A stretch of DNA of 64,000 nt from a virus. The stretch is from the IMG/VR virus record IMGVR_UViG_3300020578_000008, positions 62,001 through 126,000 of that record; one strand, 5' to 3'. Of this stretch, positions 48,192 through 55,980 are shown one piece after another (positions within the stretch are counted from its first letter, which is position 1; every line of letters starts with the position of its first letter). The notes beneath the pieces were generated by a model. The model searched no databases. It saw only the letters and a list, made by a program, of their open reading frames with translations, and was not told the origin of the DNA. A program made the position numbers and the translations under genes.

Positions 48192-49076
48192 ATGCCTACC
48201 AGTCCTTATTTTCCCACGTATTATGATGGATACCAAGGGGAACAAAATCTATTACAAGATTTAGCAGACGAACAGATTAAATTGTTTGGTTCTGATATCT
48301 ACTATCTACCCAGGACTATTTTAAAGGAAGGTCCTTTGGGGGATGATGATGTTATCTATTCAAAATATGAAGATCAATTTCAAATTGAAATGCTTCTACA
48401 AAATGTAGAGGGATTTGGAAATCAATCAGAATTCATTAGTAAATTTGGATTAAGAATTACTGATGAAATTAGATTTACTGTGTCTCAAAGAAGATGGCAA
48501 CAAGCTTCTAATAATCATACATTAACAATTCCAGAAAGACCCAATGAAGGTGATTTGCTTTACGTCCCATTGACTAAAGCTTTATATGAAATAAAATTTG
48601 TACAAAGAATTAGTCCTTTTTTCCAGTTGGGAAAAATTTATTTCTACACTATTGTAGCAGAAATTTACGAAATTGGCAGTGATAATATTGATACTGGTGT
48701 TGATGAAATTGATGAAATAGAGCAGTTGTTTAGTTCTGCTATTGGTTTAATTATGAGTTCTGGTGGTATTGGAAATTTCACACCAGGAGAATTAGTAACT
48801 AGCACCCCTGGTAATATTATGGCAAAAGTTAAATCATGGGATTCAACAACCAGAGTATTACAATTAGTTAATCGTACTGGAAATTTTGCTGACGAAGACA
48901 CCATTACTGGGGATGATAGCGGAGCTGTGTGGGAGGTAGGATCATTTGATACTCTAAATAATACTAATAGCAATTATGATAAGAATAGAGATTTTGAAGA
49001 TGCTGGTGACGATATAGTTGACTGGGCAGAAAGAAATCCTTTTGGTGAATATGGTAATTTTACAGGTAGTATCTGA
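48192..49076 (+). CDS. 14: Neck protein gp14
   Basis: 294 residues, homologue of T4 gp14 (256 residues), partner of gp13 at the head-tail neck. Family features include 'YYDGYQGEQNLLQDLADEQI', 'GSDIYYLPRTIL' and 'SKFGLRITDEIRFTVSQRRW'. Near residues 195-250 there is an extra module, 'FTPGELVTSTPGNIMAKVKS' then 'NRTGNFADEDTITGDDSGAV'. It resembles modules in the large baseplate proteins of this window and may explain the extra length. Its TGA overlaps the gp15 ATG by one base (TGATG). Confidence 0.92.
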   Translation: MPTSPYFPTYYDGYQGEQNLLQDLADEQIKLFGSDIYYLPRTILKEGPLGDDDVIYSKYEDQFQIEMLLQNVEGFGNQSEFISKFGLRITDEIRFTVSQRRWQQASNNHTLTIPERPNEGDLLYVPLTKALYEIKFVQRISPFFQLGKIYFYTIVAEIYEIGSDNIDTGVDEIDEIEQLFSSAIGLIMSSGGIGNFTPGELVTSTPGNIMAKVKSWDSTTRVLQLVNRTGNFADEDTITGDDSGAVWEVGSFDTLNNTNSNYDKNRDFEDAGDDIVDWAERNPFGEYGNFTGSI

Positions 49077-49885
49077 TGTTAGGACGACATTTTTATAACG
49101 AAGCAATTAAAAAAACTGTAGTTGGTTTTGGAACTCTATTCAATAATATTGAAATTAGAAAGATAGATCCACAAACAGGAGATGTTCTAGAAGTTGAAAA
49201 GGTTCCTATTGCTTATGGTCCTAAACAAAAATTTCTAACTAGGATTGAACAGAATTTAGATACTACTTCAAAAAGAAGAGTTGCTATCGTATTACCTAGA
49301 ATTTATTTTGAATTGTCTAACGTATCTTATGATGGGTCTAGAAAAACTAGTCCGATTCAAAAGTATAGAAATATTATAGATGACAACGGAAATGAAGTAA
49401 AGGTTCAATATGTTCCCGTACCTTATAATTTAGAATTTGAACTTGGTATTATTGCTAAGAACCAAGATGATGGTCTACAAATTTTAGAGCAAATATTACC
49501 ATTTTTTCAACCAAATTTTAATATCACTCTTAACATGATCCCAGACATGAATGAGAAAAAAGATATTCAAATTTGTTTAAATAATATTAATTATGAGGAT
49601 GATTGGGATGGAGATTTTCTATCAAGAAGAACAATTGTTTGGACTTTAAATTTTACAGCAAAATCATATATCTACGGTCCATTTAACCAGGCTGATATCA
49701 TTCGTAAAGCAATAATTTACGAGACACTCGGAGATCTGAATGAACATAAGAGAAATGCTAAATTTACATATACACCAAAAGCTCTCCAAGATAAAGATGC
49801 AGATGGAGATATTGATCAAGCTGATGATTTGTTAGTTGTTGCTGACGATGACTTTGGATTTAACGAGGGCATAGAATTGTATTGA
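49076..49885 (+). CDS. 15: Tail sheath stabiliser / tail terminator gp15
   Basis: 269 residues, close to T4 gp15 (272). gp15 caps the tail tube and sheath and joins the tail to the neck. The family pattern 'MLGRHFYNEAIKKTVVGFG' with 'LFNNIEIRKID', 'PIAYGPKQKFLTRI' and 'IVLPRIYFELSNVSYD' corresponds to the T4 FYN, LFSNIQI, PITYASKEHF and LPRI positions. It is translationally coupled to gp14 and is followed four bases later by gp16. The C-terminus carries a short acidic extension ('DKDADGDIDQADDLLVVADD'). Confidence 0.93.
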   Translation: MLGRHFYNEAIKKTVVGFGTLFNNIEIRKIDPQTGDVLEVEKVPIAYGPKQKFLTRIEQNLDTTSKRRVAIVLPRIYFELSNVSYDGSRKTSPIQKYRNIIDDNGNEVKVQYVPVPYNLEFELGIIAKNQDDGLQILEQILPFFQPNFNITLNMIPDMNEKKDIQICLNNINYEDDWDGDFLSRRTIVWTLNFTAKSYIYGPFNQADIIRKAIIYETLGDLNEHKRNAKFTYTPKALQDKDADGDIDQADDLLVVADDDFGFNEGIELY

Positions 49886-49889
49886 TCTT

Positions 49890-50306
49890 ATGAATGAGTT
49901 TGAAAAAAATATGGAACAAATATTTGACATTGATGTTGTAAAACCAGAGAATATTGAAATAACACCAGTTGCTCCTAAGAAGCAAGAAGACCCAGAAAAA
50001 GATTATGAATATACCAGGGGTCAGTTATACGATCTCATAGAGAAAGGTCAGGAGGCGGTACAAGGCGCCTTAGAGGTTGCTCAGGAGTCTGGACACCCTA
50101 GAGCGTATGAAGTCGCTGTAAACGCTATGAAGCAGGTCTCAGACATGACCGATAAGCTTATAGATTTACAGAAGAAGATGAAAGATCTAGATGCTCCAAT
50201 AAAAGGTTCTGCTCCAACAACTGTAAACAATACTATGTTTCTTGGTTCTACAGCTGATCTACAGAAGATGCTCAAAGAAATGGGCAAGAAAATTTCAGAA
50301 GAATAA
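49890..50306 (+). CDS. 16: Terminase small subunit gp16
   Basis: 138 residues (T4 gp16 is 164). gp16 recognises and regulates packaging of concatemeric phage DNA by the large subunit gp17. The central helical part, 'DYEYTRGQLYDLIEKGQEAV', 'GHPRAYEVAVNAMKQVSDMT' and 'LIDLQKKMKDL', aligns with the T4 coiled-coil core, in which 'SPRHMEVFATLM' and 'LKLHKDMKD' are equivalent. The variable acidic N-terminus is normal for the family. In T4, genes 16 and 17 are adjacent; here about 590 bases with two small genes separate them. Confidence 0.88.
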   Translation: MNEFEKNMEQIFDIDVVKPENIEITPVAPKKQEDPEKDYEYTRGQLYDLIEKGQEAVQGALEVAQESGHPRAYEVAVNAMKQVSDMTDKLIDLQKKMKDLDAPIKGSAPTTVNNTMFLGSTADLQKMLKEMGKKISEE

Positions 50307-50319
50307 ATAATAATAAAAA

Positions 50320-50577
50320 ATGTCTTACATTAGATACGATAAGGATAACAATCCAGTTGATGCTCAACCAGAATCATATTCAGTTACTCTTTATTCTGGA
50401 ACTGAAGGTTGGTCAACTATGACATATGATGTATGGAATGGTGATTATGTGCCAAGGAATTCAGACAATACTGTAAGAACTCCTGGAACATATCAAGCAA
50501 GAAATTCTGATAATACTACCAGAACTCCTGCTGCCTATCAACGTTATGATACAACTAACAATCCAATACTAATATAA
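50320..50577 (+). CDS. Small unknown protein with an internal duplication
   Basis: 85 residues, not recognised. The C-terminal half carries two copies of a short unit, 'RNSDNTVRTPGTYQARNSDN' followed by 'TTRTPAAYQ', encoded near 50450-50540. Aromatic, Asn and Asp residues dominate, and there is no signal or membrane segment. It starts 13 bases after gp16. The sequence looks like a soluble, partly repetitive virion or accessory protein; no function can be assigned. Confidence 0.65.
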   Translation: MSYIRYDKDNNPVDAQPESYSVTLYSGTEGWSTMTYDVWNGDYVPRNSDNTVRTPGTYQARNSDNTTRTPAAYQRYDTTNNPILI

Positions 50578-50614
50578 ACTTCGTGCTTGGGATTGCTAAC
50601 ATAACATGTCTTAA

Positions 50615-50649
50615 TTGCTACTTCACGATACTAAAGTATACTATATAAT
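50615..50649 (+). promoter_or_regulatory. Possible sigma-70-type promoter before the Cys-rich gene and gp17
   Basis: TTGCTA at 50615-50620, a 16-base spacer and TATACT at 50637-50642 resemble -35 and -10 elements (four and five of six consensus bases). A perfect TATAAT also lies at 50644-50649, but at too long a spacing. This is in the only sizeable gap (98 bases) of the terminase region, 25-60 bases before the ATG at 50675. It may allow expression independent of the late sigma factor, but AT-richness makes chance matches likely. Confidence 0.35.
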
Positions 50650-50674
50650 AAATTGCCGTCTTATTGTAAGTCTT

Positions 50675-50905
50675 ATGAATATTAAAACCTGTCCTAAATG
50701 CGGGGCGAACTGGATTAATGGGCAGCATTACTGGAGTGGAACTAACAAAAAAGGAGATGATACAACATTAGCTTCTTTGGTTTGTGATAAATTCGGTGAT
50801 AATACTTGCATCAATCCATGTAAAGGAACTACAGAAGGTGATGGGTGGAAGAAGAGAATGGAAGATTTAAATTTAATGTCCGTTTATAAACAAAATTATG
50901 GCTGA
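50675..50905 (+). CDS. Small Cys-rich (zinc-ribbon-like) protein upstream of gp17
   Basis: 76 residues from the ATG at 50675. An in-frame upstream start at 50615 would place a 20-residue extension over the promoter-like sequence and is not favoured. Cysteines at 6, 9, 37, 45 and 49 are arranged as 'CPKCGANW' and 'CDKFGDNTCINPC', suggesting a metal-bound ribbon or knuckle. It overlaps the gp17 start by 8 bases, so it is coupled to the large terminase. No enzyme family is recognised. A nucleic-acid-binding or packaging-accessory role would fit the place and the fold type but is inference. Confidence 0.72.
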   Translation: MNIKTCPKCGANWINGQHYWSGTNKKGDDTTLASLVCDKFGDNTCINPCKGTTEGDGWKKRMEDLNLMSVYKQNYG

Positions 50906-52547
50906 TGGTGTATATCTTGGTAATCCTTTATTAAAAAAAGCAAATGTTCCTATTGATTTTACTAGGGAACAAATTGAAGAATATATTAAATGTAAAGAAG
51001 ACCCCGTTTACTTTGCTTTAAATTATGTCAAAATTGTTTCTGTTGATGAAGGTCTTATTCCTTTTAGGATGTATGAATTCCAAAAAGAATTAGTTGATAA
51101 ATTTCATAACAATAGATTCAATATTGCTAAGTTGCCACGTCAGACAGGCAAATCTACTGTTGTGGTTTCTTATCTACTTCACTATGCTTTGTTTAATGAT
51201 AGTTCCAACATTGGTATTCTTGCCAACAAAGCATCCACTGCTCGTGACCTATTAGGAAGATTACAGACAGCATACGAGAATCTTCCTAAATGGTTACAGC
51301 AAGGTGTGATCGTTTGGAACAAGGGTTCTATGGAACTTGAGAATGGTTCCAAGATTATGGCGGCATCTACATCAGCATCTGCTGTTCGAGGGATGTCATT
51401 TAATATCATCTTCCTGGACGAATTTGCTTTCGTTCCAAATCATATTGCAGATGACTTTTTCTCATCTGTATATCCTACTATTTCATCTGGACAAAAAACT
51501 AAAGTTATTATTATTTCTACTCCATATGGTATGAACCACTTTTATAAGTTGTGGGTAGATGCACAAAATGAACGCAACAATTATATTTGGACAGAAGTTC
51601 ATTGGTCTGAAGTTCCTGGTCGTGATTCAAAGTGGAAAGAAGAAACAATCAAGAACACTTCAGAACGCCAGTTTACTCAAGAATTTGAGTGTGAATTTTT
51701 AGGGTCTGTTGATACATTAATTGCTGCTTCTAAATTACGTTCATTAGTTTTTGATACTCCAACTAGTAGTAATAAGGGATTAGATGTTTATGAATCTCCC
51801 AACGAGAAATCAGAATATATCATAACAGCTGACGTGTCAAGAGGCATTGGTGGTGATTACTCTGCTTTCATTGTATTTGATATTACTACAGTTCCATATA
51901 AAATTGTAGCGAAGTATAGAAACAATGAAATAAAACCAATGTTGTTTCCTAATATAATTAATGATTTAGCAAGAGCATATAATAATGCTTACGTGTTGTG
52001 TGAGGTTAACGATGTTGGAGATCAAGTAGCATCTATTTTAAACTATGATTTAGAATATCCTAATGTATTAATGTGTTCAATGCGAGGTCGTGCTGGACAA
52101 ATAGTTGGACAAGGATTTTCTGGAAGTAAAACTCAACTTGGAGTTAAAATGAGTATTACTGTCAAAAAAATTGGTTGCGCCAACCTCAAAACAATTATTG
52201 AAGATGATAAATTATTGTTTAGAGATTATGAAATTATATCTGAACTCACTACATTTATCCAGAAAAAACAATCATTTGAAGCAGATGAAGGTTATCATGA
52301 TGACTTAGTAATGTGTTTGGTTATTTTTGCTTGGTTGGCAGTACAAGATTACTTTAAAGAAATGACGGATAATGATGTTCGTCAAAGAATTTACGAAGAG
52401 CAAAAAAATCAAATTGAACAAGATATGTCTCCATTTGGTTTTATTGTAACTGGATTGGAAGGTGATGAGGGATTTGTTGAAAGTGGTTCTTTATGGGAAT
52501 ATGGTGATACTCAAGAAGATGTCTCGTATATGTGGAGTCATTATTAA
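50898..52547 (+). CDS. 17: Terminase large subunit gp17 (ATPase-nuclease packaging motor)
   Basis: 549 residues (T4 610). The N-terminal ATPase has Walker A 'RQTGKST' (81-87), Walker B 'IIFLDE' (170-175) and coupling motif 'STP' (207-209). The C-terminal RNase H-like nuclease shows Asp312 in 'ITADVSRGIGGDYSAF', Glu369 in 'VLCEVNDVGDQ' and Asp468/469 in 'EGYHDDLVM', matching the T4 metal-binding triad. gp17 pumps DNA through the portal gp20 and cuts the concatemer at the end of a headful. The start overlaps a Cys-rich gene by 8 bases, and the stop shares its last base with the ATG of a second Cys-rich gene (TAATG). Confidence 0.97.
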   Translation: MADGVYLGNPLLKKANVPIDFTREQIEEYIKCKEDPVYFALNYVKIVSVDEGLIPFRMYEFQKELVDKFHNNRFNIAKLPRQTGKSTVVVSYLLHYALFNDSSNIGILANKASTARDLLGRLQTAYENLPKWLQQGVIVWNKGSMELENGSKIMAASTSASAVRGMSFNIIFLDEFAFVPNHIADDFFSSVYPTISSGQKTKVIIISTPYGMNHFYKLWVDAQNERNNYIWTEVHWSEVPGRDSKWKEETIKNTSERQFTQEFECEFLGSVDTLIAASKLRSLVFDTPTSSNKGLDVYESPNEKSEYIITADVSRGIGGDYSAFIVFDITTVPYKIVAKYRNNEIKPMLFPNIINDLARAYNNAYVLCEVNDVGDQVASILNYDLEYPNVLMCSMRGRAGQIVGQGFSGSKTQLGVKMSITVKKIGCANLKTIIEDDKLLFRDYEIISELTTFIQKKQSFEADEGYHDDLVMCLVIFAWLAVQDYFKEMTDNDVRQRIYEEQKNQIEQDMSPFGFIVTGLEGDEGFVESGSLWEYGDTQEDVSYMWSHY

Positions 52548-52777
52548 TGGATATAGAAGATCAGTTTACACTAAATCATCTTTTATTTAAAGAGAGAAGG
52601 TGTAGGTCTTGCTTAAAAGTAAAAGATCTTCTATCAGATTTTTACTTAACCAGAAAAGACAGGTCATCGTGTTTATCTGCTTATTCATATGAATGTAAAG
52701 AATGTACGTCAAAGAGAATAAAGCAATCAAGAAAAAATAAAAATATCGATTTTAAATGGGAGTATCCTGATTGGTAA
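52547..52777 (+). CDS. Small zinc-finger-like protein downstream of gp17
   Basis: 76 residues from the ATG at 52547, which forms TAATG with the gp17 stop; a GTG fifteen bases upstream is a less likely start. Two Cys pairs, 'RRCRSCLKVKDLLSDFYLTR' and 'YECKECTSKRIKQSRK', form a CxxC ... CxxC finger of the type found in front of HNH-like nucleases and small phage DNA-binding proteins. The Lys/Arg-rich tail supports nucleic-acid binding. No nuclease motif is present. Its link to the terminase is positional. Confidence 0.72.
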   Translation: MDIEDQFTLNHLLFKERRCRSCLKVKDLLSDFYLTRKDRSSCLSAYSYECKECTSKRIKQSRKNKNIDFKWEYPDW

Positions 52778-52817
52778 AGTGTTCATGCACTCTTTCCCCA
52801 GTTAAAAGAATCAATTT

Positions 52818-52825
52818 ACTAAATA
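52818..52825 (+). promoter_or_regulatory. Cyanophage-type late promoter motif before gp18
   Basis: ACTAAATA at 52818-52825 contains CTAAATA, the form of the late motif described for cyanomyoviruses. It lies in the 86-base gap before gp18, 38 bases ahead of its ATG. AAGGAG at 52853-52858 supplies a strong ribosome binding site for this highly expressed protein. Confidence 0.65.
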
Positions 52826-52863
52826 ATTTTAGATCAAAATGAAATCTTTACAAGGAGAAAAAC

Positions 52864-55293
52864 ATGGCAAGTCAGGTATCGCCTGGAATTACTATTAAGG
52901 AGCGTGACCTATCTAATGCTGTTGTTATTGGTGCTCAACAAATCAACGCCGCTTTTGCATCTTCATTCAAAAAAGGACCAATTGGAAAAGTAACTAGCGT
53001 AAGTTCACAAAAAGAACTTGTTAATATTTTTGGGAAACCCTCGGACGCTAACGCAGAAGATTGGTTTGTTGCATCTGAATTTTTGGGTTATGGTGGTAGA
53101 TTGTCAGTTGTACGCGCTGCTACTAATGTGTTGAACGCAACTAGCGGCACAGCTGGTGTCCTAGTTAGAAACGAAACGGATTGGGCAGCAGGAGCTGGCA
53201 CATCAGAAGTTTATGTTGCCAAAACATCTGGATCTTGGGGTAATAGTTTAAAAGTAGTTTTAGTAGATCGTGGTGCAGATCAATACGTTACATTCTCATC
53301 AGTTCCATCTGGAATGGCGGCAGGTACTGACGTTGCATTTAGCGGTGGTAAACTAGGAGAGGTTCTTTCTTGGGACACAACAACTAAAACCGCAGCAGTT
53401 ATTTTAAACGATCCCACTGTTCGCCTAACCACTAGTGATACGTTAGCATCACCAGAACTTGGTGTAGTTGCTACAACATCTAACCTGTCTGGTGGTACAC
53501 TTTATACTGCTGCAACTGGCGTAGCAACTACTGGTGGATCTGGAACTGGTCTAACAGTAAACACCACAGTTACTGTTGGTTCGGTTCTAACTTTTGCGGC
53601 AGGAAGTGGCGGAACTTTATATGTAACCGCAAACAACGTTACCACAACTGGCGGAACTGGAACTGGTTTAACAGTAAACATTGTTGCAGCTGCAGGATCA
53701 ATTACTGGAATCGTAATTGCAAACGCTGGTACTGGTTATACAGTTGGTGATACAATCACAATTGCTGGCGGTGGTAGTAATGCAACATTTGTTGTTTCAA
53801 CAGTAAAAGGTGCAGTTTCTGCAGTTGCAGTTGCTGCTGGCGGAGTTGGTTATCTTGTTAATGATACAATAACTATTTCTGGTACAACAGGAACATCCGC
53901 TACTTTCAAAGTTGCTACTGTTACTGACACAAATATTTCTATTACTGCAGTATCAGATTGGTATTCAAATACAAATATTCCAGGCACAGATCTCAAACTA
54001 ACTGCTATTGGCATAAGACCAGGAACATCACAATATGCATCTGATACTGGTGTTTCTTATGATGAACTTCATGTGGTAGTTATTGATATTGATGGTCAAG
54101 TTTCTGGGGCAAAAAATACTATTCTAGAAAGATTGACACACCTTTCCAAGTTAACAGATGGTAAGAGTTCAGAAGGTGCCGCAACTTATTATAAAGATGT
54201 AATTAATTCAAATTCAGCATACATCTTTGCTGGTGCTACTGTTAGTGGTTTTACAAATCCTTCTTCTCTCGGGGCGGGACAAACTTGGGATCAAACAGCA
54301 TCTGCATCTGCTGTAAGTGGCGGAAAACTTAATCTTTCTGGACTAAAAGTTTCAGATCTTAAGTTTGGAATAGATGATTATGCATATACTAATGCTGAAA
54401 TTGGAGATGCTTATGATCTATTTTTAGACACAGAAACTATTAAGATTGATTTTATTTTGATGGGTGGTTCTATGACTTTAGAAACTAACTCAAAATCAAA
54501 GGCATCAAAAGTTATTTCTATTGCCGCTAGTAGAAAAGATTGTGTCGCTTTCGTTTCTGCTCACAAAGGAAATCAAATCGGAACTAATGGTGCTTTAACT
54601 GCTACTCAACAAAGAGAGAATACAATTAACTTTTTCAATGGTTTAACTTCAACTTCATACGCTGTGTTTGATAGCGGTTACAAATATTTCTATGATCGCT
54701 TTAATGACAAGTATCGTTACTTACCATGTAACGGTGATATCGCTGGTCTATGTGTATCTACTTCTGCTGCCTTAGATGATTGGTATTCTCCTGCTGGTTT
54801 AAACAGAGGTTCTTTAAGAAACGCTGTTAAACTTGCTTATAACCCAAATAAAGCAGATAGAGATGAACTCTATCAGAATAGAATCAATCCTATTGTTTCT
54901 TTCCCTGGTTCTGGCGTAACTCTATTTGGAGATAAGACCGCTCTTGCTTCTCCTTCCGCATTTGATAGAATTAATGTTCGTCGTTTATTCCTCAATATTG
55001 AGAAGAGAGTAGAAGGTCTTGCTAAGCAAGTTCTATTTGAACAGAACGATGAGATCACAAGATCATCGTTTGCTAGCGCCATTAATTCGTACATGGCAGA
55101 AATTCAAGCAAGAAGAGGCGTGACCGACTTCTTAGTTGTTTGTGATGACACTAACAATACACCTGATGTTATTGATCGTAACGAATTTGTTGCTGAATTG
55201 TTTATCAAACCAACTCGTTCAATCAATTATGTATCAGTAACATTTACTGCTACTAAGACTGGTGTTTCGTTTGCTGAAGTAATTGGTCAGTAA
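52864..55293 (+). CDS. 18: Tail sheath protein gp18, with an added repeat insert
   Basis: 809 residues (T4 659). The N-terminus 'ASQVSPGITIKERDLSNAVV' and 'GPIGKVTSVSSQKELVNIFG' is typical of T4-like sheath proteins. The C-terminal domain ('NVRRLFLNIEKRVEGLAKQV', 'VTDFLVVCDDTNNTPDVIDR') contains the conserved core that packs along the tube. Residues ~200-359 are an insertion rich in Gly, Thr, Val and Ala. It holds a twofold repeat ('GGTLYTAATGVATTGGSGTG', then a second copy) and two GxGY units ('ANAGTGYTVGDTITIAGGG'). It contracts to drive the tube into the cell. The ATG is preceded by AAGGAG. The identity is certain; the role of the insert is unknown. Confidence 0.96.
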   Translation: MASQVSPGITIKERDLSNAVVIGAQQINAAFASSFKKGPIGKVTSVSSQKELVNIFGKPSDANAEDWFVASEFLGYGGRLSVVRAATNVLNATSGTAGVLVRNETDWAAGAGTSEVYVAKTSGSWGNSLKVVLVDRGADQYVTFSSVPSGMAAGTDVAFSGGKLGEVLSWDTTTKTAAVILNDPTVRLTTSDTLASPELGVVATTSNLSGGTLYTAATGVATTGGSGTGLTVNTTVTVGSVLTFAAGSGGTLYVTANNVTTTGGTGTGLTVNIVAAAGSITGIVIANAGTGYTVGDTITIAGGGSNATFVVSTVKGAVSAVAVAAGGVGYLVNDTITISGTTGTSATFKVATVTDTNISITAVSDWYSNTNIPGTDLKLTAIGIRPGTSQYASDTGVSYDELHVVVIDIDGQVSGAKNTILERLTHLSKLTDGKSSEGAATYYKDVINSNSAYIFAGATVSGFTNPSSLGAGQTWDQTASASAVSGGKLNLSGLKVSDLKFGIDDYAYTNAEIGDAYDLFLDTETIKIDFILMGGSMTLETNSKSKASKVISIAASRKDCVAFVSAHKGNQIGTNGALTATQQRENTINFFNGLTSTSYAVFDSGYKYFYDRFNDKYRYLPCNGDIAGLCVSTSAALDDWYSPAGLNRGSLRNAVKLAYNPNKADRDELYQNRINPIVSFPGSGVTLFGDKTALASPSAFDRINVRRLFLNIEKRVEGLAKQVLFEQNDEITRSSFASAINSYMAEIQARRGVTDFLVVCDDTNNTPDVIDRNEFVAELFIKPTRSINYVSVTFTATKTGVSFAEVIGQ
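53460..53940 (+). repeat. Repeat-bearing insertion within gp18
   Basis: About 160 codons with two related 26-residue units ('GGTLYTAATGVATTGGSGTG' and 'GGTLYVTANNVTTTGGTGTG', each followed by a 'LTVN' stretch). They are followed by two GxGY beta units ('NAGTGYTVGDTITIAG', 'AGGVGYLVNDTITISG'). This is extra relative to the T4 sheath and probably displayed on the outer tail surface. Confidence 0.75.
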
Positions 55294-55324
55294 TTTCATC
55301 ACAAATTTTACGAGGTAAAAAACA

Positions 55325-55948
55325 ATGGCAACCAAAATTTCTAATTTCATCTCACAGATTGGACAAGGCGTTAAGCCTAATATGTTCTATGTTGAGATTC
55401 CTTTCCCAACCGCTGGCAACGGATTGAAAGGTGGAACAATTAGCGCCGATGACCAAGGATTAGTTAACTTACTTTGTAAGTCAGCAGCTCTTCCAGCATC
55501 ACAATTAGGTGTTATCGAAGTTCCTTTCCGTGGAAGAACAGTCAAGATCGCTGGTGATAGAACCTTTGATACTTGGACTGCTACCTTCTTCAATGATAAA
55601 GATATGAAGATTCGTGGATTATTCGAGCAGTGGTTAGAAGCTATCAACACTCATGATAACAACAACGCCCCTCTCTTTACTCCATCTGTAGATGGTTCAA
55701 CTGGTTATGCTCAACTTCTAAAAGTTAAGCAACTAGAAAAGAACTCATCGACAGAACCAACAACTGCTGCTATCTTAAGAGAGTATTCTTTACACTATGC
55801 TTTCCCAACTAACGTTTCTCAAATTGATCTTGCTTATGATAGCAATGATCAGATTGAAGAATTTACAGTTGAATTCCAATATTCTTATTGGACAGTTGCA
55901 ACTGCTGGTACAAGATCTGGTTCTTCAAACCGTATTGTAAATCAGTAA
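55325..55948 (+). CDS. 19: Tail tube protein gp19
   Basis: 207 residues (T4 163). gp19 forms the inner tube through which DNA passes. Family features are 'GQGVKPNMFYVEIPFP', 'LLCKSAALPASQLGVIEVPF', 'RGRTVKIAGDRTFDTWTATF' and 'EFTVEFQYSYW' near the end. GAGGT lies ten bases before the ATG. The gene is 31 bases after gp18, consistent with joint expression of sheath and tube. Confidence 0.96.
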   Translation: MATKISNFISQIGQGVKPNMFYVEIPFPTAGNGLKGGTISADDQGLVNLLCKSAALPASQLGVIEVPFRGRTVKIAGDRTFDTWTATFFNDKDMKIRGLFEQWLEAINTHDNNNAPLFTPSVDGSTGYAQLLKVKQLEKNSSTEPTTAAILREYSLHYAFPTNVSQIDLAYDSNDQIEEFTVEFQYSYWTVATAGTRSGSSNRIVNQ

Positions 55949-55954
55949 TAAATA
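55947..55954 (+). promoter_or_regulatory. Late promoter-like motif before gp20
   Basis: AATAAATA at 55947-55954 shares bases with the gp19 stop TAA (55946-55948). It lies 26 bases before the gp20 ATG, which has no clear Shine-Dalgarno sequence. The match to the late consensus is seven of eight. Confidence 0.5.
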
Positions 55955-55980
55955 GTATATAACTGAGTTCTACCATTACT

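Noticed and set aside
50302-50309. AATAAATA at the gp16 stop as a late promoter for the 85-residue gene
   Set aside because: Only ten bases separate it from the next ATG, too few for a transcript leader with a ribosome binding site. It may be chance in AT-rich DNA.
52768-52790. Hairpin around the TTCATG sequence after the gene downstream of gp17 as a terminator
   Set aside because: The stem is four base pairs with a bulge and there is no following T run.
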